Assembly (NCBI GenBank): GCA_030626685.1 | Contig: DAOUTL010000030.1 | Coordinates: 1-11,897 of the forward strand | Direction of reading: 5' to 3' | Length of the DNA stretch: 11,897 nucleotides | Source: Candidatus Bathyarchaeota archaeon | Lineage (GTDB): Archaea > Thermoproteota > Bathyarchaeia > Bathyarchaeales > Bathycorpusculaceae | In this document: piece after piece, positions 1 to 7,140 of the stretch | How the letters are laid out: each line of letters opens with the position of its first letter | How positions within the stretch are numbered: position 1 is the stretch's first letter | Notes under the pieces: model-generated | Database searches by the model: none | Told to the model about the DNA's origin: nothing | What the model saw: only the letters and a program-made list of their open reading frames with translations | Made by a program: the position numbers and the translations under genes

Positions 1-1
1 C

Positions 2-496
2 GGAGGAACAGGAACAGCCCCGCTATTATTCTTAGCCAAAAAATTAGCGTCTAAAACAACAAAGCTGGTCTTCGTGACAGGCGCGAAAACAAGAGAAGAA
101 TTACTATTCATAGACGAATTAAAGAAAATACTTGCCAGAGAAAAAACGCAACTTATTGCAACAACAGAGGATGGCAGTTACGGCATCAAAGGCTTAGCCA
201 CAATACCACTAAAAACGCTTTTGGAAAAAGAAAAATTCGACATGGTTTACACTTGTGGGCCGGAACAAATGATGCTAAAAGTTTTCGAATCGGCTGAAAA
301 ATACGGAATAGCCTTAGAGGCAAGTTTAGAACGCTTAATGCGATGCGCTATAGGACTTTGCGGAAGCTGCGTTATAAACAGATACCGCGTATGCAAAGAC
401 GGACCAGTATTCACAGCAGAGCAAATAAGGGAAGCAAAAAACGAGTTTGGAGTTTCAAAACGAGACTTTGACGGAAGAAAAATACCTCTGGAATAA
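2..496 (+). CDS. pyrK: Dihydroorotate dehydrogenase electron transfer subunit, 3' part
   Basis: The reading frame is open from the window edge, so the N-terminal FAD-binding part is missing. PyrK passes electrons from the dihydroorotate dehydrogenase PyrD to NAD through FAD and a [2Fe-2S] cluster, in pyrimidine synthesis. The first visible residues, GGTGTAPLLFLAKKL, are the nucleotide-binding glycine-rich turn of the ferredoxin-reductase NAD domain. A later YTCGPEQMM matches the CGP motif of the same family. The C-terminal cluster-binding domain has cysteines in MRCAIGLCGSC and RVCKDGPVF, the four-cysteine pattern of PyrK. The protein ends about 35 residues after the last cysteine, as is usual. 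Related electron-transfer subunits of sulfhydrogenases share the fold, but the VCKDGPVF ending favours PyrK. No partner pyrD is visible because the gene is cut by the window start. Confidence 0.85.
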   Translation, partial: GGTGTAPLLFLAKKLASKTTKLVFVTGAKTREELLFIDELKKILAREKTQLIATTEDGSYGIKGLATIPLKTLLEKEKFDMVYTCGPEQMMLKVFESAEKYGIALEASLERLMRCAIGLCGSCVINRYRVCKDGPVFTAEQIREAKNEFGVSKRDFDGRKIPLE

Positions 497-595
497 ATAT
501 GCTTTGATGCTATAGGGTTTGAGATTATCGTTAATTGTGAGCTTAGAATTTATGAATGCACATGCAATCAAATATGGTTCTATTCAAATGTTTCT

Positions 596-925
596 CTAAC
601 TATTCAATTGGTCTAAGCATTTGACTTTACTGAACATCTTTACGCGTTCATTTCGGTGACGTACTCAAATCCTAGCTCTATTAACGACTCTGCTTCTTTG
701 ATTGTTGTGGCTGCCTCGCACGTATATCGGTCGGCGATCTCTTTCTGGATTGTTTCTGTCGCTTGGATGTAAAGCGTGGTATTCTCGATTACTTTGTGGT
801 TGGAAGTTTTTGACGTGGACAATGTCCTTCGTTTTGTGTAGAGCATCATCGCCTTCCAATGTCTCAGAGTGGCGAACTTTACCTTTCGGATAAAGTGGAC
901 TGGAAGTGGAACCGACTGTAATTGT
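596..925 (-). pseudogene. Tyrosine recombinase (archaeal integrase) C-terminal remnant, frameshifted
   Basis: No single frame is long, but joining minus-strand frames gives the C-terminal catalytic half of an archaeal phage-type integrase. In order from 925 downward it reads FATLRHWKAMM, then LHKTKDIVHVKNF in the next frame, then HKVIENTTLYIQ back in the first frame. That frame continues to EAESLIELGFEYVTEMNA, and KMFSKVK follows after a further shift. The arginine of LRHW, the histidine of HKVIENT and the nucleophilic tyrosine of NTTLYIQ sit where the family places its catalytic residues. The usual HxxR histidine is alanine here. Three small deletions explain the shifts, near 827, near 793 and at about 642. 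The N-terminal half is absent, and stops lie upstream. The frame joins and family assignment come from my memory of conserved motifs, not from a search. Confidence 0.75.
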
Positions 926-950
926 CTACTTTATTTTCCTTTCAAGGGAG

Positions 951-960
951 AAATATTTAA
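951..960 (+). promoter_or_regulatory. Archaeal TATA box for the dehydratase-like gene
   Basis: AAATATTTAA ends 25 bases before the ATG at 986, the normal distance from TATA box to transcript start. The transcript would therefore be leaderless or nearly so. The box seems intact although the gene behind it is truncated, and no other promoter is obvious before dapF. Confidence 0.5.
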
Positions 961-985
961 TAAAGTTCAAATTTTTTCTTCAGTT

Positions 986-1549
986 ATGATACGCTTTGAA
1001 GATGTGGTGCGTGCAAAAAAGTTTTTAGAGAATTTAATCAAGAAAACACCAGTTGTACGTTGTCAATTTTTGAGTGAATTTTGCGGGGGCGAGGTCTATT
1101 TGAAACTTGAAAACTTGCAGATATCGAACTCTTGCAAGATAAGGGGAGCTTTCAACAAAATGTTAACTTTAGGCTCTGAAATGAAACAAGGCGTTGTCGC
1201 TGCTTCTTCAGGGAATCACAGTATAGCGGTTGCTATTGCCGCAAAAAAGCTCAATTTACCTGTAAAGATAGTTGTTCCCGAGAGCACGCCGAAAGTAAAG
1301 ATTGAGAAAATTATGAAATATGACGTGGGGCTCATGTTGTATGGGAATATATACGATGATGCTGAGCGTAAGGCGTTGGAACTAGCACGGAAGGAGGGGT
1401 TAACCTATATTTCGCCGTACAATGATAATTTTGTCATTGCCGGGCAGGGAACAATTGGCTTGGAGATTCTAGATGAATACTGTGAAGTCGACAGCATCAT
1501 AACGTGCACTAAAGTTTTATCTTCGCTAATAGTAGATCTCTTCAGCTGA
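986..1549 (+). pseudogene. Threonine dehydratase-like PLP enzyme, 3'-truncated
   Basis: This 187-residue frame is the N-terminal half of a fold-type II PLP enzyme of the threonine/serine dehydratase family, which deaminates threonine to 2-oxobutanoate. Visible motifs are LENLQ (41-45), the PLP-lysine segment SCKIRGAF (K51), SSGNHS (74-79), VVPESTPKVK (96-105) and AGQGTIGLEILDE (152-164). The family continues here into a glycine-rich loop (VGGGGL) that binds the PLP phosphate. In this frame it instead runs from VDSII into an unrelated tail and stops at 1549. Family members have about 320-400 residues, so about half is lost. The usual SFKxRGA has become SCKIRGA. The ATG at 986 was chosen because a TATA box sits just upstream and homologues begin at this point. 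The product is probably inactive; a serine racemase-like relative is not excluded. Confidence 0.8.
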
Positions 1550-1576
1550 ATTACACTAAGCTTCAGGTTTCAGCGC

Positions 1577-2449
1577 GTGATGGAAATGAGGATCAAACTT
1601 AAATTTACGAAGTATCAAGCCTGTGGAAACGATTTCATACTTAAGGATGAAAGGGATGGAATAACTATTCCGGACGAAAAAAAACCTAAGCTTGTGAAAA
1701 AACTCTGCGACAGACACTTCGGGATAGGTGCTGATGGAATACTATTCGTAGAGCCTTCCAACAGAGCTGACGCAAAAATGCGGTTGTTCGACCGCGAAGA
1801 CCGCGAGGCACTTATGTGCGGCAACGGCATAAGATGCGTAGCTGACTACCTATACAACGAATTGAAGAAAGATAGGCTGCTGATCGACACTAACGATGGA
1901 GTAAAGGAGATAACCAGAGTTGACGAAAACCTCTATAAAGTGAACATGGGAAGATTGAGATACCTTATGAAAGAGGTGAAGAAGCTTTTCAAAGGGAGCT
2001 TTCCAGACAACGAGAAGCTACTAGATAAAGAGATAACTTTTCCTAACCTTGGAAAGACTAGAGTTTCTATTGTAAACTCCGGTGATCCCCATGCTGTGGT
2101 ATTCGTTAAGGATATAGAAAAGGAGGATATGGACAAGTACGGAAAGGGCATAACGGAAAACTTCGAACTCTTCCCATACGGAGTCAACACAGACCTGTGC
2201 CAAATCATAGATGATGAGACGATCAAGGTGAGAACATACGAGGCCGGAGTCTGCTATGAAACGATGGCATGCGGAACAGGAGCCACGGCGTGTGCTGGCG
2301 TTGCCTACTTAACGAATAGAGTGAAGACAAACAAGATCAACGTCATAGCCCGAGGAGGAGAAATGACAATAGAAATTGGAAAGAACAGCCTCTTCATGAT
2401 AGGCCCAGCCCATCGAGTTTTCAAGGGAGAAATGTACGCAAAAATCTAA
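1577..2449 (+). CDS. dapF: Diaminopimelate epimerase
   Basis: DapF interconverts LL- and meso-diaminopimelate in the DAP route to lysine, in the cytoplasm and without a cofactor. The protein is 290 residues long, close to the usual 270-285. The N-terminal FTKYQACGNDF matches the family start (GNDF). The two catalytic cysteines are in MCGNGIRC (C81) and MACGTGATACA (C232), and NSGDPHAVVFV (about 167-177) is also conserved. The start is uncertain. GTG 1577 and ATG 1580 follow a weak AGGT at 1565-1568. ATG 1586 gives an N-terminus closer to the family and has GTGAT (1577-1581) as its own ribosome site. The gene begins 27 bases after the truncated dehydratase stop and probably shares its promoter. 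No other lysine gene is visible downstream, where the next gene is convergent. Confidence 0.93.
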   Translation: MMEMRIKLKFTKYQACGNDFILKDERDGITIPDEKKPKLVKKLCDRHFGIGADGILFVEPSNRADAKMRLFDREDREALMCGNGIRCVADYLYNELKKDRLLIDTNDGVKEITRVDENLYKVNMGRLRYLMKEVKKLFKGSFPDNEKLLDKEITFPNLGKTRVSIVNSGDPHAVVFVKDIEKEDMDKYGKGITENFELFPYGVNTDLCQIIDDETIKVRTYEAGVCYETMACGTGATACAGVAYLTNRVKTNKINVIARGGEMTIEIGKNSLFMIGPAHRVFKGEMYAKI

Positions 2450-2545
2450 AGCTTCTATGAAACCTTTGAAAACAGAAAAAGAGGGAAGGTTGCGGAGGAT
2501 ATCTTCATGGTTAGCGGAAACGGATTTTCACTCGATTTTTCCCCG

Positions 2546-3961
2546 TTAAATTGGACCTGCTTTGCTGAATTGCGTCCAATCGTTGTACAAGAGATCGTGT
2601 AGGTATGGAAGCTGCCACTCATATTCAGGATGTTCTTCCAAGAAATCGTCTACTATGAACTCTGTGCCGCATGGATGTCCCCAGCGACCCCACATTCCCA
2701 TGCTGGGATAAGCAAGACTACTGGATGTAACCTTGCCGTCGTAAGCTCCAGAAGGATAGTAGCGTGGCGGTGATACCTCGCCATGACCACAAATTGTTCT
2801 TCTGCTGGGCGCGTCTGTTTCTAAAAGTACATCATAATGATCGGCTAGCATCAATTTACCTAATTCAACGTCTATCTTGCCGTAATATTCGTCACGGAGT
2901 TGTTGCCATCTTACATTCCTACAGTATCCACTTGTAGTTGGATCAGTCCAGTTATAAGTTGTCTCGGATCGGACACCTGAGCCTTTCGGATAATTACTTG
3001 AACCGATAAAGCCGTTGAAAGCGCGTTCGACGTCCCAATGGTAGCAACCCAATTGTAGCGAGCAGATTTCCCCGGTCTTTGCGTCTCCGATCAACCATTC
3101 ATTTGCATAGGCTCCGTTGCCTTTGTACGTCATAACTTCAACCCAATCATCTATGTTGTCTGTGTATTGCATAGCGTATCTTTCGCGGACGAAGATTGGA
3201 ACACCTTCGAGGTTGTAAACCCCCATACCAGGCAGAGTGGTCTCGCATACTATCAAGCCTGCGTCATTCATAATCCAGTCTTGACCGCTCCAGATGCAGC
3301 CTCCAGTACTTTGGTATAAAATTTCATGTCCCCTTCGCGGTTTTATATGGAAGATTACATTCCAGTAGCCATCTCCAGCGTATCCAGCCCATGTGTTATG
3401 GGCGATAACTATTTCTTTGTTAGCTGTAGCATCGCCTGTGGCGATGAAAGCGCTACAACCCTTTTCCCAGTGGGGTAGGGGAATATGTCCAGTTGGATGC
3501 TCTTTCTCGAAATAGGCGTCCCAGTACGCGTCAATATCAGCCCACGCGTTGAATGTAGTGATATCCCACTTGTCCCAGTCATAACCAGCCGCTCTTACAC
3601 CAGCAGTTATCCCCTCAATCTCAACCTTCTGTTCAGCAGGGAGTTTTTGCCATACATACATCCTTGCGATGTCGCGGGCAACATACCACCAATCGCCGAA
3701 CTCTTCTTCACTCCAGTAGATGTGGATTGCGGCGCTCCAAGAGATGTTAATATTGTCGGCCAGTAAGTAGCCATGCTGGTAGCCTATTTGGAAGGGCGTG
3801 CCTTCGAGATGGACAAAAATCCAACCGTTTTCCTCCATTCGATATGCACCCCTCAGAAGAGGGTTCGCTCTACAAGTAGTTGCTTCAGCCAGCGGCGCGA
3901 TCATTAGGAAAGTCAAAACAACCAAAGCGATGGCGGAAACTGTTAATGATTTAATTTTCAT
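2546..3961 (-). CDS. Exported phospholipase B-like / C45-type Ntn hydrolase
   Basis: The 471-residue protein starts with a signal peptide: MKIK, a hydrophobic core (about 7-22) and likely cleavage near AEA-TT (25-29). It should act outside the cell. The segment HLEGTPFQIGYQHGYLLAD (51-69) is typical of C45/phospholipase B-like proteins. The likely nucleophile is Cys169 in KGCSAFIA, followed by AHNTWAGY (187-194), a pattern I associate with the LAMA/phospholipase B-like branch. NDAGLIVCETTLPG (232-245) fits the same family. These are N-terminal nucleophile hydrolases that cleave themselves just before the Cys and then act on amide or acyl bonds. The substrate here cannot be told from sequence; peptide, N-acyl amino acid or lipid are all possible. 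The ATG at 3961 has AAGGAGG at 3973-3979, 11 bases upstream. It shares a structured leader with the M14 peptidase gene at 4626-7106. Confidence 0.82.
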   Translation of the reverse strand: MKIKSLTVSAIALVVLTFLMIAPLAEATTCRANPLLRGAYRMEENGWIFVHLEGTPFQIGYQHGYLLADNINISWSAAIHIYWSEEEFGDWWYVARDIARMYVWQKLPAEQKVEIEGITAGVRAAGYDWDKWDITTFNAWADIDAYWDAYFEKEHPTGHIPLPHWEKGCSAFIATGDATANKEIVIAHNTWAGYAGDGYWNVIFHIKPRRGHEILYQSTGGCIWSGQDWIMNDAGLIVCETTLPGMGVYNLEGVPIFVRERYAMQYTDNIDDWVEVMTYKGNGAYANEWLIGDAKTGEICSLQLGCYHWDVERAFNGFIGSSNYPKGSGVRSETTYNWTDPTTSGYCRNVRWQQLRDEYYGKIDVELGKLMLADHYDVLLETDAPSRRTICGHGEVSPPRYYPSGAYDGKVTSSSLAYPSMGMWGRWGHPCGTEFIVDDFLEEHPEYEWQLPYLHDLLYNDWTQFSKAGPI

Positions 3962-3972
3962 TCCTTTTTATT

Positions 3973-3979
3973 CCTCCTT
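3973..3979 (-). promoter_or_regulatory. Ribosome binding site of the C45-type hydrolase
   Basis: On the minus strand AAGGAGG lies 11 bases before the ATG at 3961. It sits outside the hairpins of the structured leader and is separated from them by an A-rich stretch, so any control by the leader would need longer-range pairing. Confidence 0.6.
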
Positions 3980-3988
3980 TTTATTTGC

Positions 3989-4076
3989 CTCTTTCTGAGC
4001 CTCACTTGGCTCTAGGCGGTTTCACGCCTCCAAAGGATTCACCTCTGGCTTCCCGTACGAGCAGCATCTATGCTGC
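3989..4076 (-). promoter_or_regulatory. Structured 5' leader RNA, copy 1 (upstream of the C45-type hydrolase)
   Basis: Read on the minus strand there are four hairpins. H0 is GCAGCA/TGCTGC with loop TAGA (4076-4061). H1 is CCAGAGG/CCTTTGG with loop TGAAT (4048-4030). H2 is AGGCG/CGCCT with loop TGAAAC (4029-4014). H3 is GAGCC/GGCTC with loop AAGTGA (4012-3997). H1 and H2 abut, and one base separates H2 from H3, so they could stack. The tract AGAAAGAG (3996-3989) follows. The copy at 7141-7227 has the same order, spacing and flanks with compensatory changes in H1 and H3. It lies between a TATA box and the ribosome site, so it should be transcribed. I do not recognise it as a known riboswitch class. 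Confidence 0.72.
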
Positions 4077-4099
4077 ATAGATGGCTTATTTTAGTGCAC

Positions 4100-4108
4100 T
4101 TTATAAAA
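4100..4108 (-). promoter_or_regulatory. TATA box for the C45-type hydrolase
   Basis: The minus strand reads TTTTATAAA. A start about 25 bases downstream would fall near 4076, exactly where hairpin H0 of the leader begins. This supports the leader being the 5' end of the transcript. Confidence 0.6.
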
Positions 4109-4156
4109 CTTTTCTAAGTCTTATATCGCAAGCTATCTCTTTTCTTGTAGGCAACG

Positions 4157-4165
4157 TTTTTATAG
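4157..4165 (+). promoter_or_regulatory. TATA box for the small plus-strand gene
   Basis: TTTTTATAG on the plus strand predicts a start near 4188-4190, about 15 bases before the GTG at 4205. It is divergent from the promoter at 4100-4108, with about 50 bases between the two boxes. Confidence 0.45.
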
Positions 4166-4204
4166 ATTTAACTGTGGCCTACTTTAGTTAGATGTGTAAG
4201 AATC

Positions 4205-4537
4205 GTGATAGAAACTTTTAATTTGAAGGAGAAAGAGTTTGTGGATAGAAGGATGTTTGAAATTGAAAAAAGGCTAGCCAGAGTTCCAGGGTACAATCGA
4301 CACGGAGAACCCATGTACGACCGCCATATAATCGAATGTGACACGCGGTTATTCTGGAGTGTCAACACCTTCAAGGAATCCGGCGTCTATCACGCACGAG
4401 TAACAATAGAATTCCCTGAAAAAGAAGTCTTTTTGATCGAAGCCGTAAGCCTAGAAACGCTTATGGAAAAAGTCGAGCAACGAATGTTAAAGCATGAGGA
4501 TGACTTCAAGGAGTGGCTTATTTTTATGAGTAAGTAG
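4205..4537 (+). CDS. Small protein of unknown function (110 aa)
   Basis: I do not recognise this protein. It starts at GTG 4205 and has no signal peptide or membrane segment, so it is probably cytoplasmic. It is highly charged, with a lysine- and glutamate-rich N-terminal stretch (KEKEFVDRRMFEIEKRLARV). A middle part, RHIIECDTRLFWSVNTF, is followed by alternating strand-like residues (VYHARVTIEFPEKEVFLIEAV). A C-terminal helix, LETLMEKVEQRMLKHEDDF, may be a coiled coil. Codon use looks like that of the neighbours, and a TATA box lies upstream, so it is likely real. There is no strong ribosome site; GTGAT overlaps the start itself. The first internal Met, at 4253, is an alternative start. It lies divergently between the two exported hydrolase genes, but nothing in the sequence ties it to them. 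Confidence 0.65.
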   Translation: MIETFNLKEKEFVDRRMFEIEKRLARVPGYNRHGEPMYDRHIIECDTRLFWSVNTFKESGVYHARVTIEFPEKEVFLIEAVSLETLMEKVEQRMLKHEDDFKEWLIFMSK

Positions 4538-4561
4538 TTTTCTCTCCGGTTATAAAAAAGG

Positions 4562-4586
4562 GGGAAATTAGAGCGCGCTATTTCCC
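4562..4586. terminator. Hairpin between convergent genes, possible terminator
   Basis: GGGAAAT (4562-4568) pairs with ATTTCCC (4580-4586) around an interior containing the palindrome AGCGCGCT. It lies between the convergent ends of the genes at 4205-4537 and 4626-7106. Short T-rich stretches lie on either side. A terminator role is suggested by position only, since archaeal termination relies mainly on T tracts. Confidence 0.35.
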
Positions 4587-4625
4587 AAAGGTATTTTGGC
4601 GTTAGTCTCTTTAGTTTTGCTATCT

Positions 4626-7106
4626 TTAACCGTATATCGAGTTCGTGAGTAGTCTGTACATGGTTTGCAAGTGCGCTCTACGGGTGCATGTTGTACCAAT
4701 TAAGATCACTTCGCCGTCCTCGTATGCGCCGTGAATAATTATGGGGTCACCTTCCGCATCTTCACTGTACGGCCAGTATCCGGCTAGGAGCATGTCCTCT
4801 GAAGCTAAGCTGGCGGCAACTTTGACCCCGGGTCCTAGATCCGTGAACCGAACTGGGTAGTAGACAAAGGCGCAGCCATCTTCTGGATAGTAGGCAGTAA
4901 CCGGGTCAAGGGGATCGTAGTTCATCCTCGCCACCCCGTTCGGACGCCCACCCGGAGGCCATGGGACGCTGGTATAGACAGCCGTTGCGTCGAGGAACTC
5001 TGCATAGTTCAAAAGCGCTGCTCCTCCTGCGCCAACCCCGATATAACGACCTCCTTCTTCTATGAACTCCATTAACTTCTCCTGTGCTTCAGTCCCTAAT
5101 CTACTCCATATCCTAGAGGCTGTTCCGTCAGGAACGTATAATACATCATAGTCTGCTAGCAACCCTTCTTCTACCTGTTCCTTGTCTACCAGATCAAATT
5201 CGAAACCGAAGTCCCTCAGCACAAATACCATTTCGTTATATGCGTAAGAGCTAACTCCAGAGCTGCGGAGTATCGCTATTTTCGGCACTTTAAGTTCGTG
5301 ATATGATATCCCAACATCTTCGTCGATCCCGTACACTTTCAGGTGAAGTTCCATCACGAGTTTGTTTAAAGTCGACTCTATCTTTCGCTGATCCGCTGGG
5401 ATTATGAATGTTCCGACGCCAAACTCCATTCCAGTGTACGTAAATGGCAAATCAGTTCGGCCGACGATTATTCCTTGATCTAGGAGCCTGTTGACCATGT
5501 TTACTGCGTTGTTTGTGTCACCTTTTAGTGCGTATGCATACTCAGCTGGGAAGTCTATCAAATCTCCTATCGGGTAAGAGGCGCTGTTTGCTGGATGCAG
5601 TTTCGCGCTGAATTCTTCGTCGATCGTGTGGACCGTGACGCCCCAAAGCTCTGGGAAGTTCCAAGCGGCATCATCATACATCGCGACCCCGGGATCGTAA
5701 CTTAGATCCTCCCCGCTCCACAGTAGACAGTTTGCAAGTCCGCTCTTGGCTTGAGACATCAAAACCACATAAGAGCCAGCCGGGTATGTCACTCCATCAG
5801 CAGAGAAGGGTCTAGAAGCCTGCATTACATTCACACCATGGAAAATCACGTGATCAACAAGCTTCGCCGCTTGAATTGGATCAATCTGTAGTTCATCGCC
5901 CATCGGTATCACGTAAGCGTAGGGGAATTTGTAGAGGGAACCCTGCGGGTCGTAGTCCGTAGCGTCGGGAAGGTTCCACGCCGGTCCTTCCCAATCCCAC
6001 CCATATCCCTGCTTTCCTCTTATGAACAGCTCAAGCTGATTTCTTAACAACTCAACGCGATGTTCCGCTGCGAAGGTCAGGCCAGCCTTCATATTTACAT
6101 AGTGAGCCAGAATGTCGTCAGGGACACCGATCGGATCTAAATAGTCTCCCCTTGGAGCTTCACTGCATTGCCCCAGAGACCCGTGGTAGTACGCGTACAT
6201 CTGGAACATTGTGGGCGGGTAGTCATCCCAGCCCCCCTCGGCCCAATAATCCCTGTAAGGAATCTCAACGGTAATGCCAATGTCGGTTAGAGCCTCTTCC
6301 TGTACCAGGGCCATGGGGTATAGCCATTTTTCGATCAAGTCCATTTGGGCATTTGGACAATGCGGTATTGTGCACGGTTCAACCAACATCTCCTTTGGAC
6401 CCATGTAGCCGTGTGGATTTAGATCAATCAAGGGATTCCAATCTCTTAAAACCGAAATCATGGCCCGCGTCTCAGGCTGAGACGCTCTGATAGCGTCTCT
6501 ATTTAGGTCGAAACCGTTGTCATTCGTTCTTTTGTCGGCGATCCTTCCGTCCGGGTTGGAACAAGGATTTATTAGGACAATTAGATTGCTCAAGATCTTT
6601 TGAACTTCCTCGGAGTCCTCGTATGCCAACTCGCGGATCAGTTGTAAGCCGGCGTCAACACCGCCCATCTCACCCCCGTGTATGGGGCAGTTGATATAGA
6701 CCGGAGCCTTGAAATCAAGGTCATCTTGATCCAACTTCAGCAGAACCTTCTCCGGGTCTTCCACAATATCTTTCGCCAGTGATTTGTAATGACCCAATCT
6801 TCCTAAGGTTGATGGATCTGAAACCGTGACTAGCAATAAAGTATGTCCCCCTGCTGATTTTCCGGTCACTTCCACTTGGACTCTGTTGCTCGTCTTTTCT
6901 ATCTCCCGTAGAGTAGGTAACAACTCTGAGTATGGGATATAACCCGGCACGTACTTTTCTCCCGGGATAGGCCCTAGTTCCCACCATTTACCTTCCCGAG
7001 ACACTACAAGTTCTTGATTACGATATGCGACTACGGACTGAAATTGTAGTAGTGAAAGAATACAAAGCAAAACCACAGAGAGCGCAATGATTTTCATTTT
7101 CTTCAA
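4626..7106 (-). CDS. Exported M14-like zinc carboxypeptidase with C-terminal GATase-like domain
   Basis: The 826-residue protein has a signal peptide (hydrophobic about 5-20, likely cut after VVA near 27). The M14 domain covers roughly 55-350. HGGE (143-146) supplies the first two zinc ligands. NPDGR (184-188) and GFDLNRD (198-204) follow. NPHGY (230-234) gives the third ligand, and CSEAPRG (314-320) offers Glu316 as the likely catalytic base. A middle region contains repeated strand motifs (YAYVIP, AGSYVVL, GTFIIP) seen in long M14 relatives. From about 607 a glutamine-amidotransferase/ThuA-like fold follows (PKIAIL, DYDVLYVPDG, EEGGRYIGVGAGGAAL) without an obvious Cys nucleophile. It probably trims peptides outside the cell. 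TTG 7106 is favoured over ATG 7097 because AAGGAAGGA (7115-7123) lies 8 bases upstream of it. Confidence 0.85.
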   Translation of the reverse strand: MKKMKIIALSVVLLCILSLLQFQSVVAYRNQELVVSREGKWWELGPIPGEKYVPGYIPYSELLPTLREIEKTSNRVQVEVTGKSAGGHTLLLVTVSDPSTLGRLGHYKSLAKDIVEDPEKVLLKLDQDDLDFKAPVYINCPIHGGEMGGVDAGLQLIRELAYEDSEEVQKILSNLIVLINPCSNPDGRIADKRTNDNGFDLNRDAIRASQPETRAMISVLRDWNPLIDLNPHGYMGPKEMLVEPCTIPHCPNAQMDLIEKWLYPMALVQEEALTDIGITVEIPYRDYWAEGGWDDYPPTMFQMYAYYHGSLGQCSEAPRGDYLDPIGVPDDILAHYVNMKAGLTFAAEHRVELLRNQLELFIRGKQGYGWDWEGPAWNLPDATDYDPQGSLYKFPYAYVIPMGDELQIDPIQAAKLVDHVIFHGVNVMQASRPFSADGVTYPAGSYVVLMSQAKSGLANCLLWSGEDLSYDPGVAMYDDAAWNFPELWGVTVHTIDEEFSAKLHPANSASYPIGDLIDFPAEYAYALKGDTNNAVNMVNRLLDQGIIVGRTDLPFTYTGMEFGVGTFIIPADQRKIESTLNKLVMELHLKVYGIDEDVGISYHELKVPKIAILRSSGVSSYAYNEMVFVLRDFGFEFDLVDKEQVEEGLLADYDVLYVPDGTASRIWSRLGTEAQEKLMEFIEEGGRYIGVGAGGAALLNYAEFLDATAVYTSVPWPPGGRPNGVARMNYDPLDPVTAYYPEDGCAFVYYPVRFTDLGPGVKVAASLASEDMLLAGYWPYSEDAEGDPIIIHGAYEDGEVILIGTTCTRRAHLQTMYRLLTNSIYG

Positions 7107-7114
7107 CTCTCTCG

Positions 7115-7123
7115 TCCTTCCTT
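7115..7123 (-). promoter_or_regulatory. Ribosome binding site deciding a TTG start
   Basis: Minus-strand AAGGAAGGA is 8 bases from TTG 7106 but 17 bases from ATG 7097. The spacing favours the TTG start for the M14-like peptidase. Confidence 0.5.
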
Positions 7124-7140
7124 CTTTTTCGGTCTTAGAA

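Noticed and set aside
640..893. Short independent genes on either strand in the gap after pyrK
   Set aside because: The minus-strand frames are better explained as pieces of one frameshifted integrase, and the plus-strand frame as its shadow.
869..985. Upstream extension of the dehydratase-like frame to 869
   Set aside because: The extra residues are not family-like and would cross the TATA box at 951-960 and the end of the integrase remnant.
2457..2549. A 30-codon plus-strand frame after dapF
   Set aside because: It has an ATG and no recognisable homology, has no clear ribosome site and overlaps the end of the convergent hydrolase gene. It is too short to support.
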